Below are positions 53,263 through 61,540 of a stretch of 64,000 nucleotides of DNA, piece by piece. The notes below the pieces were generated by a model. The model saw only the letters and a list, made by a program, of their open reading frames with translations, had not been told where the DNA came from and made no database searches. Position numbers and translations under genes: made by a program. The first letter of the stretch is position 1. Every line of letters starts with the position of its first letter. This DNA is from Actinoplanes flavus (GTDB lineage Bacteria; Actinomycetota; Actinomycetes; Mycobacteriales; Micromonosporaceae), in NCBI RefSeq assembly GCF_017592555.1, contig NZ_JAGFNS010000033.1, positions 1-64,000 on the forward strand, written 5' to 3'.

Positions 53263-54194
53263 CGGTTCTCCTCAGCAAGGGCGGTCACGGTTCGTGAAGG
53301 GCTGGGGCGGCCCAGGTGTTCCGCCATCCAGACGCTCGTGTCGATCAGTTTGCGCAGGTCGACGCCGGTTTCGATGCCGAGCCCGGCGAGCTGCCACAGC
53401 AGGTCCTCGGTGGCCAGGTTGCCGGTGGCGCTCTTCGCGTACGGGCAGCCGCCGAGCCCGCCCGCCGACGCGTCCACGGTCGTGACGCCGTGCTGGAGGG
53501 CGGTCAGGGTGTTGGCGAGCGCCTGCCCGTACGTGTCGTGGAAGTGCACGGCGATGTCGCCGATGCCGATGCCCTCGGCGGTCAGCGCGCCGAGCAGCGC
53601 CGCGACCCGGCCGGGGGTGGCCACGCCGATCGTGTCGCCCAGGCTGAGTTCGGTGCACCCCATCGCCATCAGGCGTTTCGCCACGTCGACCACCCGCTGG
53701 GCGGGCACCTCACCCTCCCAGGGATCACCGAAACACATCGAGAGGTACGCGCGAACGCGCACGTCTTCACGACGGGCACGCTCGACGACCGGCCCGAACA
53801 TGGTCAGCGACTCGTCGACGGTGCGGTTCAGGTTGCGCCGGGCGAACGTCTCGGTGGCACTGGCGAACACCGCGATGTCGCGGACCCCGAGGGCGAGCGC
53901 CCGGTCCAGGCCGCGCTCGTTGGGCACCAGCACCGGATAGCGGACGCCGTCGGCGAACGTCAGCCGGCCGAGCAGTTCCTCGGCGTCGGCGAGCTGGGGA
54001 ACCCATTTCGGGTGCACGAAGCTGGTCGCCTCGACCACGGTGTGACCGGCGTCGACGAGCCGTTCGATGAATTCGGCCTTGACCTCGGCCGGCAGCGGCC
54101 GGGCCTCGTTCTGCAGTCCGTCGCGGGGCCCGACCTCGCAGATCGTGACGCGGGCCGGTAGCCCGGACAACGGTGTGACGCCGTATGCGGTCAC
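53259..54194 (-). CDS. Hydroxymethylglutaryl-CoA lyase
   Basis: A protein of about 311 residues, an aldolase-type TIM barrel. The GPRDGLQNE motif (about 21-29), ERLVDAGHTVVEATSFVHPKWVPQLAD, and the GGCPYA region with the active-site Cys (GGLGGCPYAKSATGN, about 265-280) match HMG-CoA lyase. It splits HMG-CoA into acetyl-CoA and acetoacetate, the last step of leucine breakdown. It is the first gene of the operon. A GTG at 54194 with an AGGAGG ribosome site is the start; the frame runs upstream into unrelated sequence. A TetR operator lies about 40 bp upstream. Confidence 0.93.
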   Translation of the reverse strand: MTAYGVTPLSGLPARVTICEVGPRDGLQNEARPLPAEVKAEFIERLVDAGHTVVEATSFVHPKWVPQLADAEELLGRLTFADGVRYPVLVPNERGLDRALALGVRDIAVFASATETFARRNLNRTVDESLTMFGPVVERARREDVRVRAYLSMCFGDPWEGEVPAQRVVDVAKRLMAMGCTELSLGDTIGVATPGRVAALLGALTAEGIGIGDIAVHFHDTYGQALANTLTALQHGVTTVDASAGGLGGCPYAKSATGNLATEDLLWQLAGLGIETGVDLRKLIDTSVWMAEHLGRPSPSRTVTALAEENR

Positions 54195-54231
54195 GGCGAT
54201 ACCTCCTGGGGTTGCTCGTTCGGACCTTAAC

Positions 54232-54249
54232 TGACCGCACGTACGGTCA
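54232..54249. promoter_or_regulatory. TetR operator between the leucine-catabolism operon and its regulator
   Basis: TGACCG (54232-54237) and CGGTCA (54244-54249) flank CACGTA, forming an 18-bp palindrome with one central mismatch pair. It lies 37 bp before the lyase start and 45 bp before the TetR start, suitable for control of both divergent genes. Confidence 0.75.
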
Positions 54250-54293
54250 ACAAGCACTGGCGGCAGCCGGAGGGATCTTCGTATAGTGGGCGG

Positions 54294-54983
54294 GTGACCG
54301 TCCGGCCCGCACGCGCCAGCTCCCGAGACGCCATCCTGCGGGTGTTCGCCGAGCACGTGGCGCGCCGCGGTTACGCCGACACCAGCCTCGGGGACATCGC
54401 CGCCGAGTTGGGTCTGAGCAAGGGCACCATCGTTCATCACTTCCGCAGCAAAGAGGCGCTGCTCGGGGAGCTGCACGAGGCCTATTTCGGCCGGCGGTTC
54501 GCCGAGGCGGAGTTCATTCTCGCCGAGCTGGACGACCCGGTGGGCCGGCTCGTGGCGATGATCTACGCGCTGCTGGCGGCGCACCGCGACGACCGGGCGG
54601 CGAGCCTGGCCTGCCTGCGGGAGCTGATCCGCTACTTCGAGGGCGAGCTCAACGATTTCGTCCGCCAGCAGCGGGTCGGCTACACCCAGATCGTGGTGGA
54701 CATCCTGGCCGACGGGGCCCGGCGGGGAGTGCTGCACACCAGCGACCCGCGGATGACGGCGTTCCACGTCTTCGGCATGTGCAACTACGCGTGGACGTGG
54801 TATCAGCCGGACGGCACCCAGTCGGTGGAGGAGATCGCGAGCCGGTTCGCCCGGGAGATCCTCGGTGGGCTGACCGGTTCCACGGAGCAGGGCGCCGCGC
54901 TGGACGACCGCATCGCGAGCGCGATCGCGACCGTCCAGCGGGCGCCGGGCCGACTGCCGGCGGGTGTCCCGGCCGTCAGCTGA
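54294..54983 (+). CDS. TetR-family regulator, probable repressor of the leucine-catabolism operon
   Basis: A 229-residue regulator with the TetR HTH at about 10-58 (SRDAILRVFAEHVARRGYADTSLGDIAAELGLSKGTIVHHFRSKEALL). A helical ligand domain follows, with CLRELIRYFEGELNDFVRQQ. The GTG at 54294 comes 6 bp after a TATAGT -10 element (54282-54287), so the message is probably leaderless. The adjacent palindrome suggests that it represses itself and the divergent carboxylase operon, with an acyl-CoA intermediate as likely ligand (inferred). Confidence 0.9.
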   Translation: MTVRPARASSRDAILRVFAEHVARRGYADTSLGDIAAELGLSKGTIVHHFRSKEALLGELHEAYFGRRFAEAEFILAELDDPVGRLVAMIYALLAAHRDDRAASLACLRELIRYFEGELNDFVRQQRVGYTQIVVDILADGARRGVLHTSDPRMTAFHVFGMCNYAWTWYQPDGTQSVEEIASRFAREILGGLTGSTEQGAALDDRIASAIATVQRAPGRLPAGVPAVS

Positions 54984-55002
54984 CTTCGGGTTGTTCCGGC
55001 CG

Positions 55003-55662
55003 TCAGTTGACGAATACCGGCGACCCCGCCGAGTCGACGACCGGGGTGTACTTCGCGGTGAAGTAGCCGTTCGTCACGCAGGCGGCCGGTCCGCTGAACT
55101 TGTTGAACTGCTGGTCGGTGAAGCTGATCGAGTTGTCGGCGTTGTCCGCCGTACCGGTGATGGTGTTCTTGTCTGCCGTGAAGACGCAGGTCACCGTGCC
55201 GAGCAGGGTGCGCAGCACGAGGGTGGCGGAGATCGGCGCGGTGTCCGTGCCGCTCACCGTGACCGTGCCGTCGCTGGCGACCGTGGTGGTGTAGGGCTGG
55301 TTGTTGATCGCCACGCTGTTGACGCCGAGGACCCCGATCACCCCGGTGACGGTGCAGTCGGCGAGTCCGAGGGTGGCGCTGAGGGCGGCCGCCCCGGGCG
55401 CGGTGGGGTTGTCGTCGACCACCGCGCTGAGGCTGGAGGTCTTGCACTTCATGCCGTTCGCGCCGGCCGCGGCGGTGGCGAAGACCGCCTGGGTGCCGGG
55501 GGCCAGGCCGGACGCGATGGTGTCACCGGCGGCGACCGCGGTGCCGGCCGGTGCGCCGGCGGTGAGCACGGTGTCGTCGTCGGCCAGCGCCGGTGCGGCG
55601 CCGATCAACAGGGGAACGAGCGCGCCGGTCAGGACGGCGACGATGATGCGCTTGCTGTGCAT
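55003..55662 (-). CDS. Secreted protein of unknown function (219 aa)
   Basis: A protein with a signal peptide (RIIVAVLTGALVPLLIGAAPALA, about 5-27). The mature part is rich in Ala, Thr and Val, with Cys at four points (KCKT, DCTV, TCVF, ACVT), so two disulfides are likely. It looks like an all-beta extracellular protein. I do not recognise a family. It starts 19 bp after the stop of the longer secreted-protein gene on the same strand, with an AGAAGGG ribosome site, so the two are an operon. Their leaders before the ATG are alike, which suggests shared control. Confidence 0.7.
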   Translation of the reverse strand: MHSKRIIVAVLTGALVPLLIGAAPALADDDTVLTAGAPAGTAVAAGDTIASGLAPGTQAVFATAAAGANGMKCKTSSLSAVVDDNPTAPGAAALSATLGLADCTVTGVIGVLGVNSVAINNQPYTTTVASDGTVTVSGTDTAPISATLVLRTLLGTVTCVFTADKNTITGTADNADNSISFTDQQFNKFSGPAACVTNGYFTAKYTPVVDSAGSPVFVN

Positions 55663-55681
55663 GGGGGTGCACCCTTCTCTA

Positions 55682-56584
55682 TCAGGAGGCGGCTAGTGCC
55701 TGGGTCAGGTCGTCCCAGCTGGGGGAGATGGCGAGCGCCGTGTCGTTGGCGCTGAACACCACCGCGTTCTTCCCGGCCGCCGACGGCAGGCCGAAGGCCA
55801 GGTTGATGATGGCGTCGAGGCTGCCCGGGATGAGGCCGCAGCCGTGCGCCTTCGGTACGGCGTACGCGTTGTCGACCAGGGTCGCGCCGGTGAAGCCGGC
55901 GCCGAGGGTCTGGAAACCGTTGGGGTCGGGGACGATGTTCAGCGTGCCCGGGTCGCCGGTGGCCGGCCGGTTGGGCGGCGGCGGGCTGGTGGTGCCGGTG
56001 GTCGGCTGGAACCGGATCGGGGCGGCGTCCGAGCCGATGTAGCAGCGGCCGCCGAAGAGCGCGTTGCGCAGGCGCAGCTTGACCGGCAGCGTGAAGACCG
56101 GGGTGTTGGAGCCGGTGGCCAGCGGGACGAACTCGGTGATCGGTCCGGCCAGTTCCACCTGGGCGAAGACGCTCGTCACGCCGGGGATCAGGTTGCCGAT
56201 GCCGGGCAGGGTGACCTCGAGCGGCTTCGCGATCAGGGTCTTGCCGCCAGCCGCGGGGACGGTCGAGTAGACGTTGGCGGCGCTGCCGTCCGGGAACTCG
56301 CGGACCGGCGCGCTCGCCGGCCAGTAGATGCCGAACTGGACGATGATCGGGTCCTCGAAGGTCACCGTGGTGGTGCCGATCGTGATGCTGCCGCCGCCGG
56401 TGACCGAGTGGACGCAGCCGACCTGGAGGTTCGCCGGATCCTTCATGGTCGCGGCGGTGAGCGGGCAGTCGCCGAGGCCGGTGTAGGCGCCGCCCGGGTC
56501 GGCGTGTGCCGGGGACGCGGCACCGAGGACGAGGACCGTGGCGGCGATCGAGGCGAGGACGGAGGTGAGCCGTGACGCGGGCAT
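55682..56584 (-). CDS. Secreted protein of unknown function (300 aa)
   Basis: It has a signal peptide (TSVLASIAATVLVLGAASPAHA) and then about 275 mature residues. The first part has GCVHSVTGGGSITIGTTTVTFEDPIIVQFGIYWP and a LEVTLPGIGNLIPGVTSVFAQVELAG core of beta strands. A proline-rich linker (TTGTTSPPPPNRPATGD) comes before the C-terminal part with Cys in HGCGLIPGS. Such proteins are found near DUF6230/DUF6114 genes in actinobacteria, as here. No catalytic motif is visible. ATG at 56584 follows an AAGGGTGG ribosome site. It is divergent from the TetR gene. Confidence 0.72.
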   Translation of the reverse strand: MPASRLTSVLASIAATVLVLGAASPAHADPGGAYTGLGDCPLTAATMKDPANLQVGCVHSVTGGGSITIGTTTVTFEDPIIVQFGIYWPASAPVREFPDGSAANVYSTVPAAGGKTLIAKPLEVTLPGIGNLIPGVTSVFAQVELAGPITEFVPLATGSNTPVFTLPVKLRLRNALFGGRCYIGSDAAPIRFQPTTGTTSPPPPNRPATGDPGTLNIVPDPNGFQTLGAGFTGATLVDNAYAVPKAHGCGLIPGSLDAIINLAFGLPSAAGKNAVVFSANDTALAISPSWDDLTQALAAS

Positions 56585-56666
56585 GGGCGCCACCCTTCTT
56601 GTCGTCGAAGGAGGTGGCCCGGCCGTTTCCGCAGCGTTCCGGGGATTGAAGGCAACCATCGAGGTC

Positions 56667-56682
56667 CGTACCTTTCGGTATG
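56667..56682. promoter_or_regulatory. Dyad in the divergent region of the secreted-protein/TetR genes
   Basis: CGTACC (56667-56672) and GGTATG (56677-56682) form a dyad with one mismatch around TTTC. A further GGTAT lies at about 56696. It lies between the divergent genes and is the best TetR operator candidate in this region. Confidence 0.4.
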
Positions 56683-56726
56683 AGAAACCTGCGCGGTATC
56701 CGATGTCAAGACATTGGGGGATGTCG

Positions 56727-57458
56727 ATGACCGATGCGGTGGTCGGCCCGCTTCCCGGCGCCCGGGCCGGACGTGACCCGGCCCGGGCCATCAAGCGTGG
56801 TCCACGGTCCATGACGCCCGAGGCGGTGGCCGCCCGGCAGCGCGAGCGGCTCTACGACGCGCTCGTGCACACGGTCGCCGAGAAGGGCTACGCGAACGCG
56901 CGGGTCAGCGACATCTGCGCGGCGGCCGGGGTGACCAGGCCGGCGTTCTACGCGCTGTTCGCCGGCAAGGAGGACGCGTTCCTCGACACGTACCGGCACG
57001 GCACCGGGGTGCTGCTGTCGCTGATGGACTCGTCGTACGCGGCGGCCGGCGACTGGCGCACCGGTGCCCGCGCCGCCCTGAAAGTGCTGCTCGACGTGCT
57101 GGCCAGCGTTCCGGCGTTCGCCACCATGGCGATCGTGGAGATCGACGCGGCGGGTCCCCTGGCGCGCCGGGAGAGGGCCGAGCTGCTGGGCCGGTTCGCG
57201 CGCTTCTTCGCCGATGCCCCACCGGTCCCGGACGGTCTGGTCGACACCGTGGTCGGCGGCGTCTACGCGACCATCTACCGGCACGTCGCCGGCGGCCGGG
57301 TCGCGCAGCTGCCGGACCTGCTGCCGATGCTCGGCTACTTCATGATGGCCCCGTTCCTGGGCCGGGACGGTGCCGCCGCCGAGCTGGCCGCGAAGCCGTC
57401 CGGCGATCGGGTGGTGGCCCCGTGCGCCACGTCAGATACCGACGAGGTTTTTCACTGA
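56727..57458 (+). CDS. TetR-family regulator of the envelope cluster
   Basis: A protein of about 243 residues. The HTH is at about 35-85 (RQRERLYDALVHTVAEKGYANARVSDICAAAGVTRPAFYALFAGKEDAFLDTYRHG). The C-terminal domain is helical with TVVGGVYATIYRHVAGGRVAQLPDLLPMLGYFMMAPFLG. The N-terminus is longer than usual (GPLPGARAGRDPARAIKRGP). ATG at 56727 has the best ribosome-site spacing (GGGGG 6 bp upstream); another ATG lies six bases earlier. It is flanked by the secreted genes and DUF6230/DUF6114, so it likely controls both sides. Confidence 0.85.
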   Translation: MTDAVVGPLPGARAGRDPARAIKRGPRSMTPEAVAARQRERLYDALVHTVAEKGYANARVSDICAAAGVTRPAFYALFAGKEDAFLDTYRHGTGVLLSLMDSSYAAAGDWRTGARAALKVLLDVLASVPAFATMAIVEIDAAGPLARRERAELLGRFARFFADAPPVPDGLVDTVVGGVYATIYRHVAGGRVAQLPDLLPMLGYFMMAPFLGRDGAAAELAAKPSGDRVVAPCATSDTDEVFH

Positions 57459-57469
57459 CCGAACGCGTC

Positions 57470-57499
57470 TTGACGGCTCTCGTTACTGGGGCGTAACTT
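57470..57499 (+). promoter_or_regulatory. Sigma-70-type promoter of the DUF6230-DUF6114 operon
   Basis: TTGACG (57470-57475) and TAACTT (57494-57499) have an 18-bp spacer and lie 77 bp before the DUF6230 start. This is close to the housekeeping consensus, which is uncommon in this GC-rich region. Confidence 0.6.
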
Positions 57500-57575
57500 C
57501 GCCGAAATCCATCGAGTAGCGCCAATGTGCGGCATCCGCAGTGCTCGCACAGCGTCTTTTCGCAGGGGAGAGTGC

Positions 57576-58178
57576 ATGTCCTCCACATACGGCCGGACCC
57601 GCTGGCGCCGGTTCACCGCGATGCTGCTCGGCGGCCTCGCGGCGACCGCCGGCCTGATCCTGCTCACCGGCAAGGGGGTGCTCGCGGCCTCGTTCTCCAT
57701 CTCCGGCATGCCGTTCACCGTCACCTCGCCCAAATTGCACGGGTACGGCTTCGCCCAGTACGCCGAGATCGACAACATGGCGCCGGGCAGCCCCAACGAG
57801 GGCGACACCGGCGGCCAGGTGCTCGTCATCGTCTCCGCCATCCGCGACGCCGAGCTCGACGGCCTGTGCCAGAGCATCGCCCTCGGCGGCATCAACCTCA
57901 AGATCACTGCCGGGAGCCCGACCAACAAGGTCACCGCCGACACCCTCGTCGTCGACTCCGACGTGATCACCGCGAACGCCACCTTCAAGACCATCGACAT
58001 CGGCCAGGACGCCAGCACCCTCGACCGGGTGCCCGGCAAGAAGGGCGCGATCGGGGTCTTCGGCCAGCAGGCCGAAGAGGTCACCCTCACCAACCTGCGG
58101 CAGAACAACTACGCCACCACCGCGGCCACGTTCTACCTGCCCAACCTGCGGATGGCCTTCACCTCGGACGGCTGCTGA
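57576..58178 (+). CDS. DUF6230 family protein
   Basis: A 200-residue protein with a basic start, one N-terminal membrane helix (RFTAMLLGGLAATAGLILLTGKGVLA) and an external beta-rich domain (FSISGMPFTVTSPKLHGYGFAQYAE, then GQVLVIVSAIRDAELDGLCQSI). It matches DUF6230, a widespread actinobacterial family of unknown role. Two Cys residues (GLCQ, and DGC at the end) may pair. It ends 2 bp before the DUF6114 gene. The pair occurs together in many actinobacteria, which suggests a common complex in the membrane. The ATG at 57576 follows a GGGGAG ribosome site. Confidence 0.87.
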   Translation: MSSTYGRTRWRRFTAMLLGGLAATAGLILLTGKGVLAASFSISGMPFTVTSPKLHGYGFAQYAEIDNMAPGSPNEGDTGGQVLVIVSAIRDAELDGLCQSIALGGINLKITAGSPTNKVTADTLVVDSDVITANATFKTIDIGQDASTLDRVPGKKGAIGVFGQQAEEVTLTNLRQNNYATTAATFYLPNLRMAFTSDGC

Positions 58179-58180
58179 CC

Positions 58181-58591
58181 ATGCCGGACCTCGACGGCGC
58201 CCGGGTCTCGCCAGGCACCCGAGCCTGGCGGGCCTGGGGCGCGTGGCGGCACGCCCGCCCGTTCTGGGCCGGCCTGTTCGTCCTGCTCGGCGGCGCGGAG
58301 ATCCTGTTCACCGTGTGGGCCCCGCTCGGCGTCGTCCTGCACGTCGGGATGCAGGGCTTCATCGGCTACCTGATCCCGGTCGTGATCGTGCTGTGCGGCC
58401 TGCTGCTCTGGTTCAACCCGGCCCAGCGCCTCTTCTACTCACTGATCTGCGTCGTCGGCGCGCTCGCCTCGTGGATCACGTCCAACATGGGCGGCTTCAT
58501 CATCGGGCTGCTGCTCACCCTGATCGGCGGTGCGCTCGCCTTCGCCTGGACCCCCGAGACCGCCGAGGACGGCTCCGAGGGGGTCGCCTAG
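58181..58591 (+). CDS. DUF6114 family membrane protein
   Basis: A 136-residue membrane protein with four helices: FWAGLFVLLGGAEILFTVW, MQGFIGYLIPVVIVLCGLLLWF, LFYSLICVVGALASWI and GFIIGLLLTLIGGALAFAWTP. It matches DUF6114, a partner of DUF6230. It has the same strand and starts 2 bp after it. The function is unknown; a role in the envelope is likely from its topology. Confidence 0.88.
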   Translation: MPDLDGARVSPGTRAWRAWGAWRHARPFWAGLFVLLGGAEILFTVWAPLGVVLHVGMQGFIGYLIPVVIVLCGLLLWFNPAQRLFYSLICVVGALASWITSNMGGFIIGLLLTLIGGALAFAWTPETAEDGSEGVA

Positions 58592-58657
58592 GAGCTTCTC
58601 CGCCCGCACACCATCAGGCTGGCCGTTCCCCTCCATCTCTACCGTATCTCCGCGACG

Positions 58658-58676
58658 GGGGCTTGCCGCAAGGCCC
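58658..58676. promoter_or_regulatory. Rifamycin-associated element (RAE) upstream of rph
   Basis: GGGGCTTGCCGCAAGGCCC is a 19-bp near-perfect inverted repeat (one mismatch). Its length, sequence and position match the RAE described upstream of rph and other rifamycin-inactivation genes in actinomycetes. It lies 23 bp before the GTG start, where a CAGAAT -10-like element (58688-58693) allows leaderless transcription. Confidence 0.85.
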
Positions 58677-58699
58677 GGTACATCGGCCAGAATCGCCTG

Positions 58700-61540
58700 G
58701 TGAGCCGCTATATCGTGACGTTGACGGAGATCGACCGGACGGCGACCACCCTCGCCGGGGGCAAGGGCGCGAACCTCGGCGAACTGGGCCGGATCGGTGG
58801 GGCGGCGACTGCCCTCGCCGGGGGCGAGGGCGCGAACCTCGGCGAATTGGGCCGGATCGGTGGGGCGGCGACCGCCCTCGCCGGGGGGAAGGGCGCGAAC
58901 CTCGGCGAACTGGGCCGGATCGGCGGGCTCCGAGTGCCGTCCGGGTTCGTCGTGACCACCGAGGCGTACGACCTGATCGTCCCCGCGATCCGGGACCTGC
59001 TGGACGAACTGGCCACGGCCGGCCCGGAGGACCGGGAGACGATCCGCGCGCTCAGCGCGGAACTGCGCCACACCGTCGAGTCGATCCCGCTGCCACCGGA
59101 GATCAGCCTGCCGCTGCGCGCGGACACCACCTACGCCGTCCGGTCCAGCGCGACCGGCGAGGACTCGGCGGCCGCCTCCTTCGCCGGGCAGCACGACACC
59201 TACCTGAACGTCGCGGCCGGGGCGGTGCCGGAACACGTACGCCGCTGCTGGGCCTCGCTCTTCGCCGAGCGGGCCGTCGCCTATCGGCTGCGCAACGGCA
59301 TCGACCACCGTACGGTGCGGATGGCCGTCGTCGTCCAGGAGATGGTCAACCCACGGGCCGCCGGGATCATGTTCACCGCCGACCCGGTCAGCGGCGACCG
59401 GAAGGTCACCTCCATCGACGCGGCCCCCGGGCTCGGTGAGGCGCTGGTCTCCGGGCAGGTGAACGCGGACGTCTACCGGGTGCGCGACGGCGCGGTCACG
59501 GTCCGGGCGCGCGCTGCCGGCCCCGCCAGCCTCGCCCGCCCCGGTCGCGTCGACGGTCCCGGTCGTGTTGATGGTTCCGGTCGTGTTGATGGTTCCGGTC
59601 GTGTTGATGGTTCCGGTCGTGTTGATGGTTCCGGTCGTGTTGATGGTTCCGGTCGTGTTGATGGTTCCGGTCGTGTTGATGGTTCCGGTCGTGTTGACGG
59701 TGTCGGTCGTGTTGATGGTCCCGATCGCGCCGGCCATCGTGAGGCCGGGTCGCCGCTGGGGGAGCCGCCTGTCCTCACCGACGACGAGGCGCTGCTCCTG
59801 GCCGACATCGGTCGGCGCATCGAGGCCCACTTCGGCGGCCCGCAGGACATCGAATGGTGCCTGGACGCCGACGGGTTCGCGATCGTGCAGAGCCGGCCGA
59901 TCACCACGCTCTTCCCCGTTCCGGAGACCACCGACGACGACAATCACGTATACGTCTCGGTCGGCCACCAGCAGATGATGACCGAGGCGATCGCCCCGCT
60001 CGGCCTGTCGGTGTGGAAGCTGACCTCGCCCGGCCACATGGTCGACGCGGGCGGCCGGTTGTTCGTCGACGTGACCAGCCGGCTCGCGTCACCGGCCGTC
60101 GGCGCGGCCCTGGCTGAGGCCCTGACCAGGTCGGATCCGCTGATCGGCGACGCGCTGCGGGCCGTCCTCGACCGCGAGGGCTTTCTCCCGCCGCCGCCGG
60201 CGGAGACCCCGCCCACGCCGGGCCTGGACCGTCCGGAACCCATCGCGACCGACCCGGCCGTCGTCGCTGACCTGATCCGGTTGCGGCAGGCCGAACTCGC
60301 CACGCTCGAACAGGACATCGCGGGCAGGTCCGGGCCGGAGCTGATCGACTTCGTCATCGCCGACATCCAGGGCATCCGGCGAACCCTGTTCGAACCCCGG
60401 AACATGCAGGCGATCATGGCCGGGATGGACGCCACCTGGTGGCTCAACGAGAACCTGGAAGCCTGGCTGGGGGAGAAGAGCGCCGCCGACACGCTCAGCC
60501 TGTCCGCCCCGGGCAATGTCACCTCGGAGATGGGGCTGGCGCTCCTGGACGTCGCGGATGCGCTCCGTCCGTACCCCGAAGCTGTTGATCTTCTGTCGCA
60601 AGCCGCGGACGACGGCTTCCTGGACCGGCTCCCGGAGCCTGCGCGCGCCGCGATCCAGGGTTTTCTCGACGAGTACGGCATGCGCTGCGTCGGCGAGATC
60701 GACATCACGCGGCCGCGGTGGAGCGAACACCCGCTCGCGATCGTGCCGATGATTCTCAGCAACATCCGCAACGCCGAACCCGGCGCCCGTGCCCGCCGCG
60801 TCGAGCACGGCCTGCGGGAGGCCGCTCGCAAGGAGCGGGAGGTGCTCGCCCGCCTGCGGGAACTGCCGGACGGCGAGGCCAAGGCCGTCGAGACGAAACG
60901 GATGATCGACCGGGTCCGTACCTTCATCGGCTACCGCGAATATCCGAAGTATCACCTGGTCAGCCGCTATCTGATCTACAAGTTGGCGCTGCTGGAGGAG
61001 GCCCGTCGCCTGGTCGATGCCGGGGTGCTCGTCAATGTTGACGACATCTATTACCTCAACCTTGACGAACTTCACGACATCGTACGAACGAAGCACGCCG
61101 ACGCCCGTCTCATCCGTGACCGCCGGGACGCGTTCCGGTCGTATCAGGCGCTCACCCCGCCGCGGGTCCTCACCTCGGACGGCGAGATCGTCACCGGCGT
61201 CTACCGGCGTGACGACCTGCCGCCCGGGGCGCTGGCCGGGCTGGCGGTCTCGGCCGGAACCGTCGAGGGCCGGGCCCGCGTCCTGCACGACCTGGCCGAC
61301 GCCGACCTGGCGCCCGGCGACATCCTGGTCACCCCGTTCACCGACCCGAGCTGGACACCGGCTTTCGTCACGGTGGGCGGCCTGGTCACCGAGGTCGGCG
61401 GCCTGATGACCCACGGCGCGGTGATCGCCCGGGAATACGGCCTGCCCGCGGTAGTCGGCGTGGAAAACGCCACCACCATGATCAAAGACGGTCAGCGCAT
61501 CCGCGTCCACGGAACACACGGCTACGTCGAAATCCTCTAA
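58700..61540 (+). CDS. rph: Rifampin phosphotransferase (PEP-synthase-like) with two repeat expansions
   Basis: A 946-residue enzyme; typical Rph is about 865. The ATP-binding domain (about 1-390) has GGKGANLGEL, RSSATGEDSAAASFAGQ and GGPQDIEWCLD with IVQSRPIT. A rifampin-binding domain (about 400-820) follows. The swivelling His domain (about 825-946) has GGLMTHGAVIAREYG with the catalytic His near 905. It inactivates rifamycins by transferring the beta-phosphate of ATP to the C21 hydroxyl. The extra length comes from a triplicated 21-residue segment at 14-77 and a (GRVDG[S/P/V])10 stretch at about 282-341, inside the ATP-grasp domain but in a loop. The RAE upstream supports the assignment. 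Whether the enlarged protein is fully active is unknown. Confidence 0.9.
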   Translation: MSRYIVTLTEIDRTATTLAGGKGANLGELGRIGGAATALAGGEGANLGELGRIGGAATALAGGKGANLGELGRIGGLRVPSGFVVTTEAYDLIVPAIRDLLDELATAGPEDRETIRALSAELRHTVESIPLPPEISLPLRADTTYAVRSSATGEDSAAASFAGQHDTYLNVAAGAVPEHVRRCWASLFAERAVAYRLRNGIDHRTVRMAVVVQEMVNPRAAGIMFTADPVSGDRKVTSIDAAPGLGEALVSGQVNADVYRVRDGAVTVRARAAGPASLARPGRVDGPGRVDGSGRVDGSGRVDGSGRVDGSGRVDGSGRVDGSGRVDGSGRVDGVGRVDGPDRAGHREAGSPLGEPPVLTDDEALLLADIGRRIEAHFGGPQDIEWCLDADGFAIVQSRPITTLFPVPETTDDDNHVYVSVGHQQMMTEAIAPLGLSVWKLTSPGHMVDAGGRLFVDVTSRLASPAVGAALAEALTRSDPLIGDALRAVLDREGFLPPPPAETPPTPGLDRPEPIATDPAVVADLIRLRQAELATLEQDIAGRSGPELIDFVIADIQGIRRTLFEPRNMQAIMAGMDATWWLNENLEAWLGEKSAADTLSLSAPGNVTSEMGLALLDVADALRPYPEAVDLLSQAADDGFLDRLPEPARAAIQGFLDEYGMRCVGEIDITRPRWSEHPLAIVPMILSNIRNAEPGARARRVEHGLREAARKEREVLARLRELPDGEAKAVETKRMIDRVRTFIGYREYPKYHLVSRYLIYKLALLEEARRLVDAGVLVNVDDIYYLNLDELHDIVRTKHADARLIRDRRDAFRSYQALTPPRVLTSDGEIVTGVYRRDDLPPGALAGLAVSAGTVEGRARVLHDLADADLAPGDILVTPFTDPSWTPAFVTVGGLVTEVGGLMTHGAVIAREYGLPAVVGVENATTMIKDGQRIRVHGTHGYVEIL
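58742..58930 (+). repeat. 63-bp tandem triplication inside rph
   Basis: CTCGCCGGG recurs at 58751, 58814 and 58877, exactly 63 bp apart. Each unit encodes 21 residues around GG(K/E)GANLGELGRIGG. The middle unit has Glu in place of Lys. Only one copy is needed in relatives, so this is an in-frame expansion. Confidence 0.92.
59543..59722 (+). repeat. 18-bp tandem array (10 units) inside rph
   Basis: Ten units of 18 bp run from 59543 to 59722. Seven are identical (GGTCGTGTTGATGGTTCC); the first, second-last and last differ by a few bases. They encode GRVDGS/P/V. The codons GGT, CGT, GTT and GAT end in T, unlike the rest of the gene, so the array seems to have grown recently from a single unit. 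Confidence 0.95.

Noticed and set aside
59543..59722. Possible CRISPR or iteron array
   Set aside because: 18-bp units with no spacers, in frame in a coding sequence.
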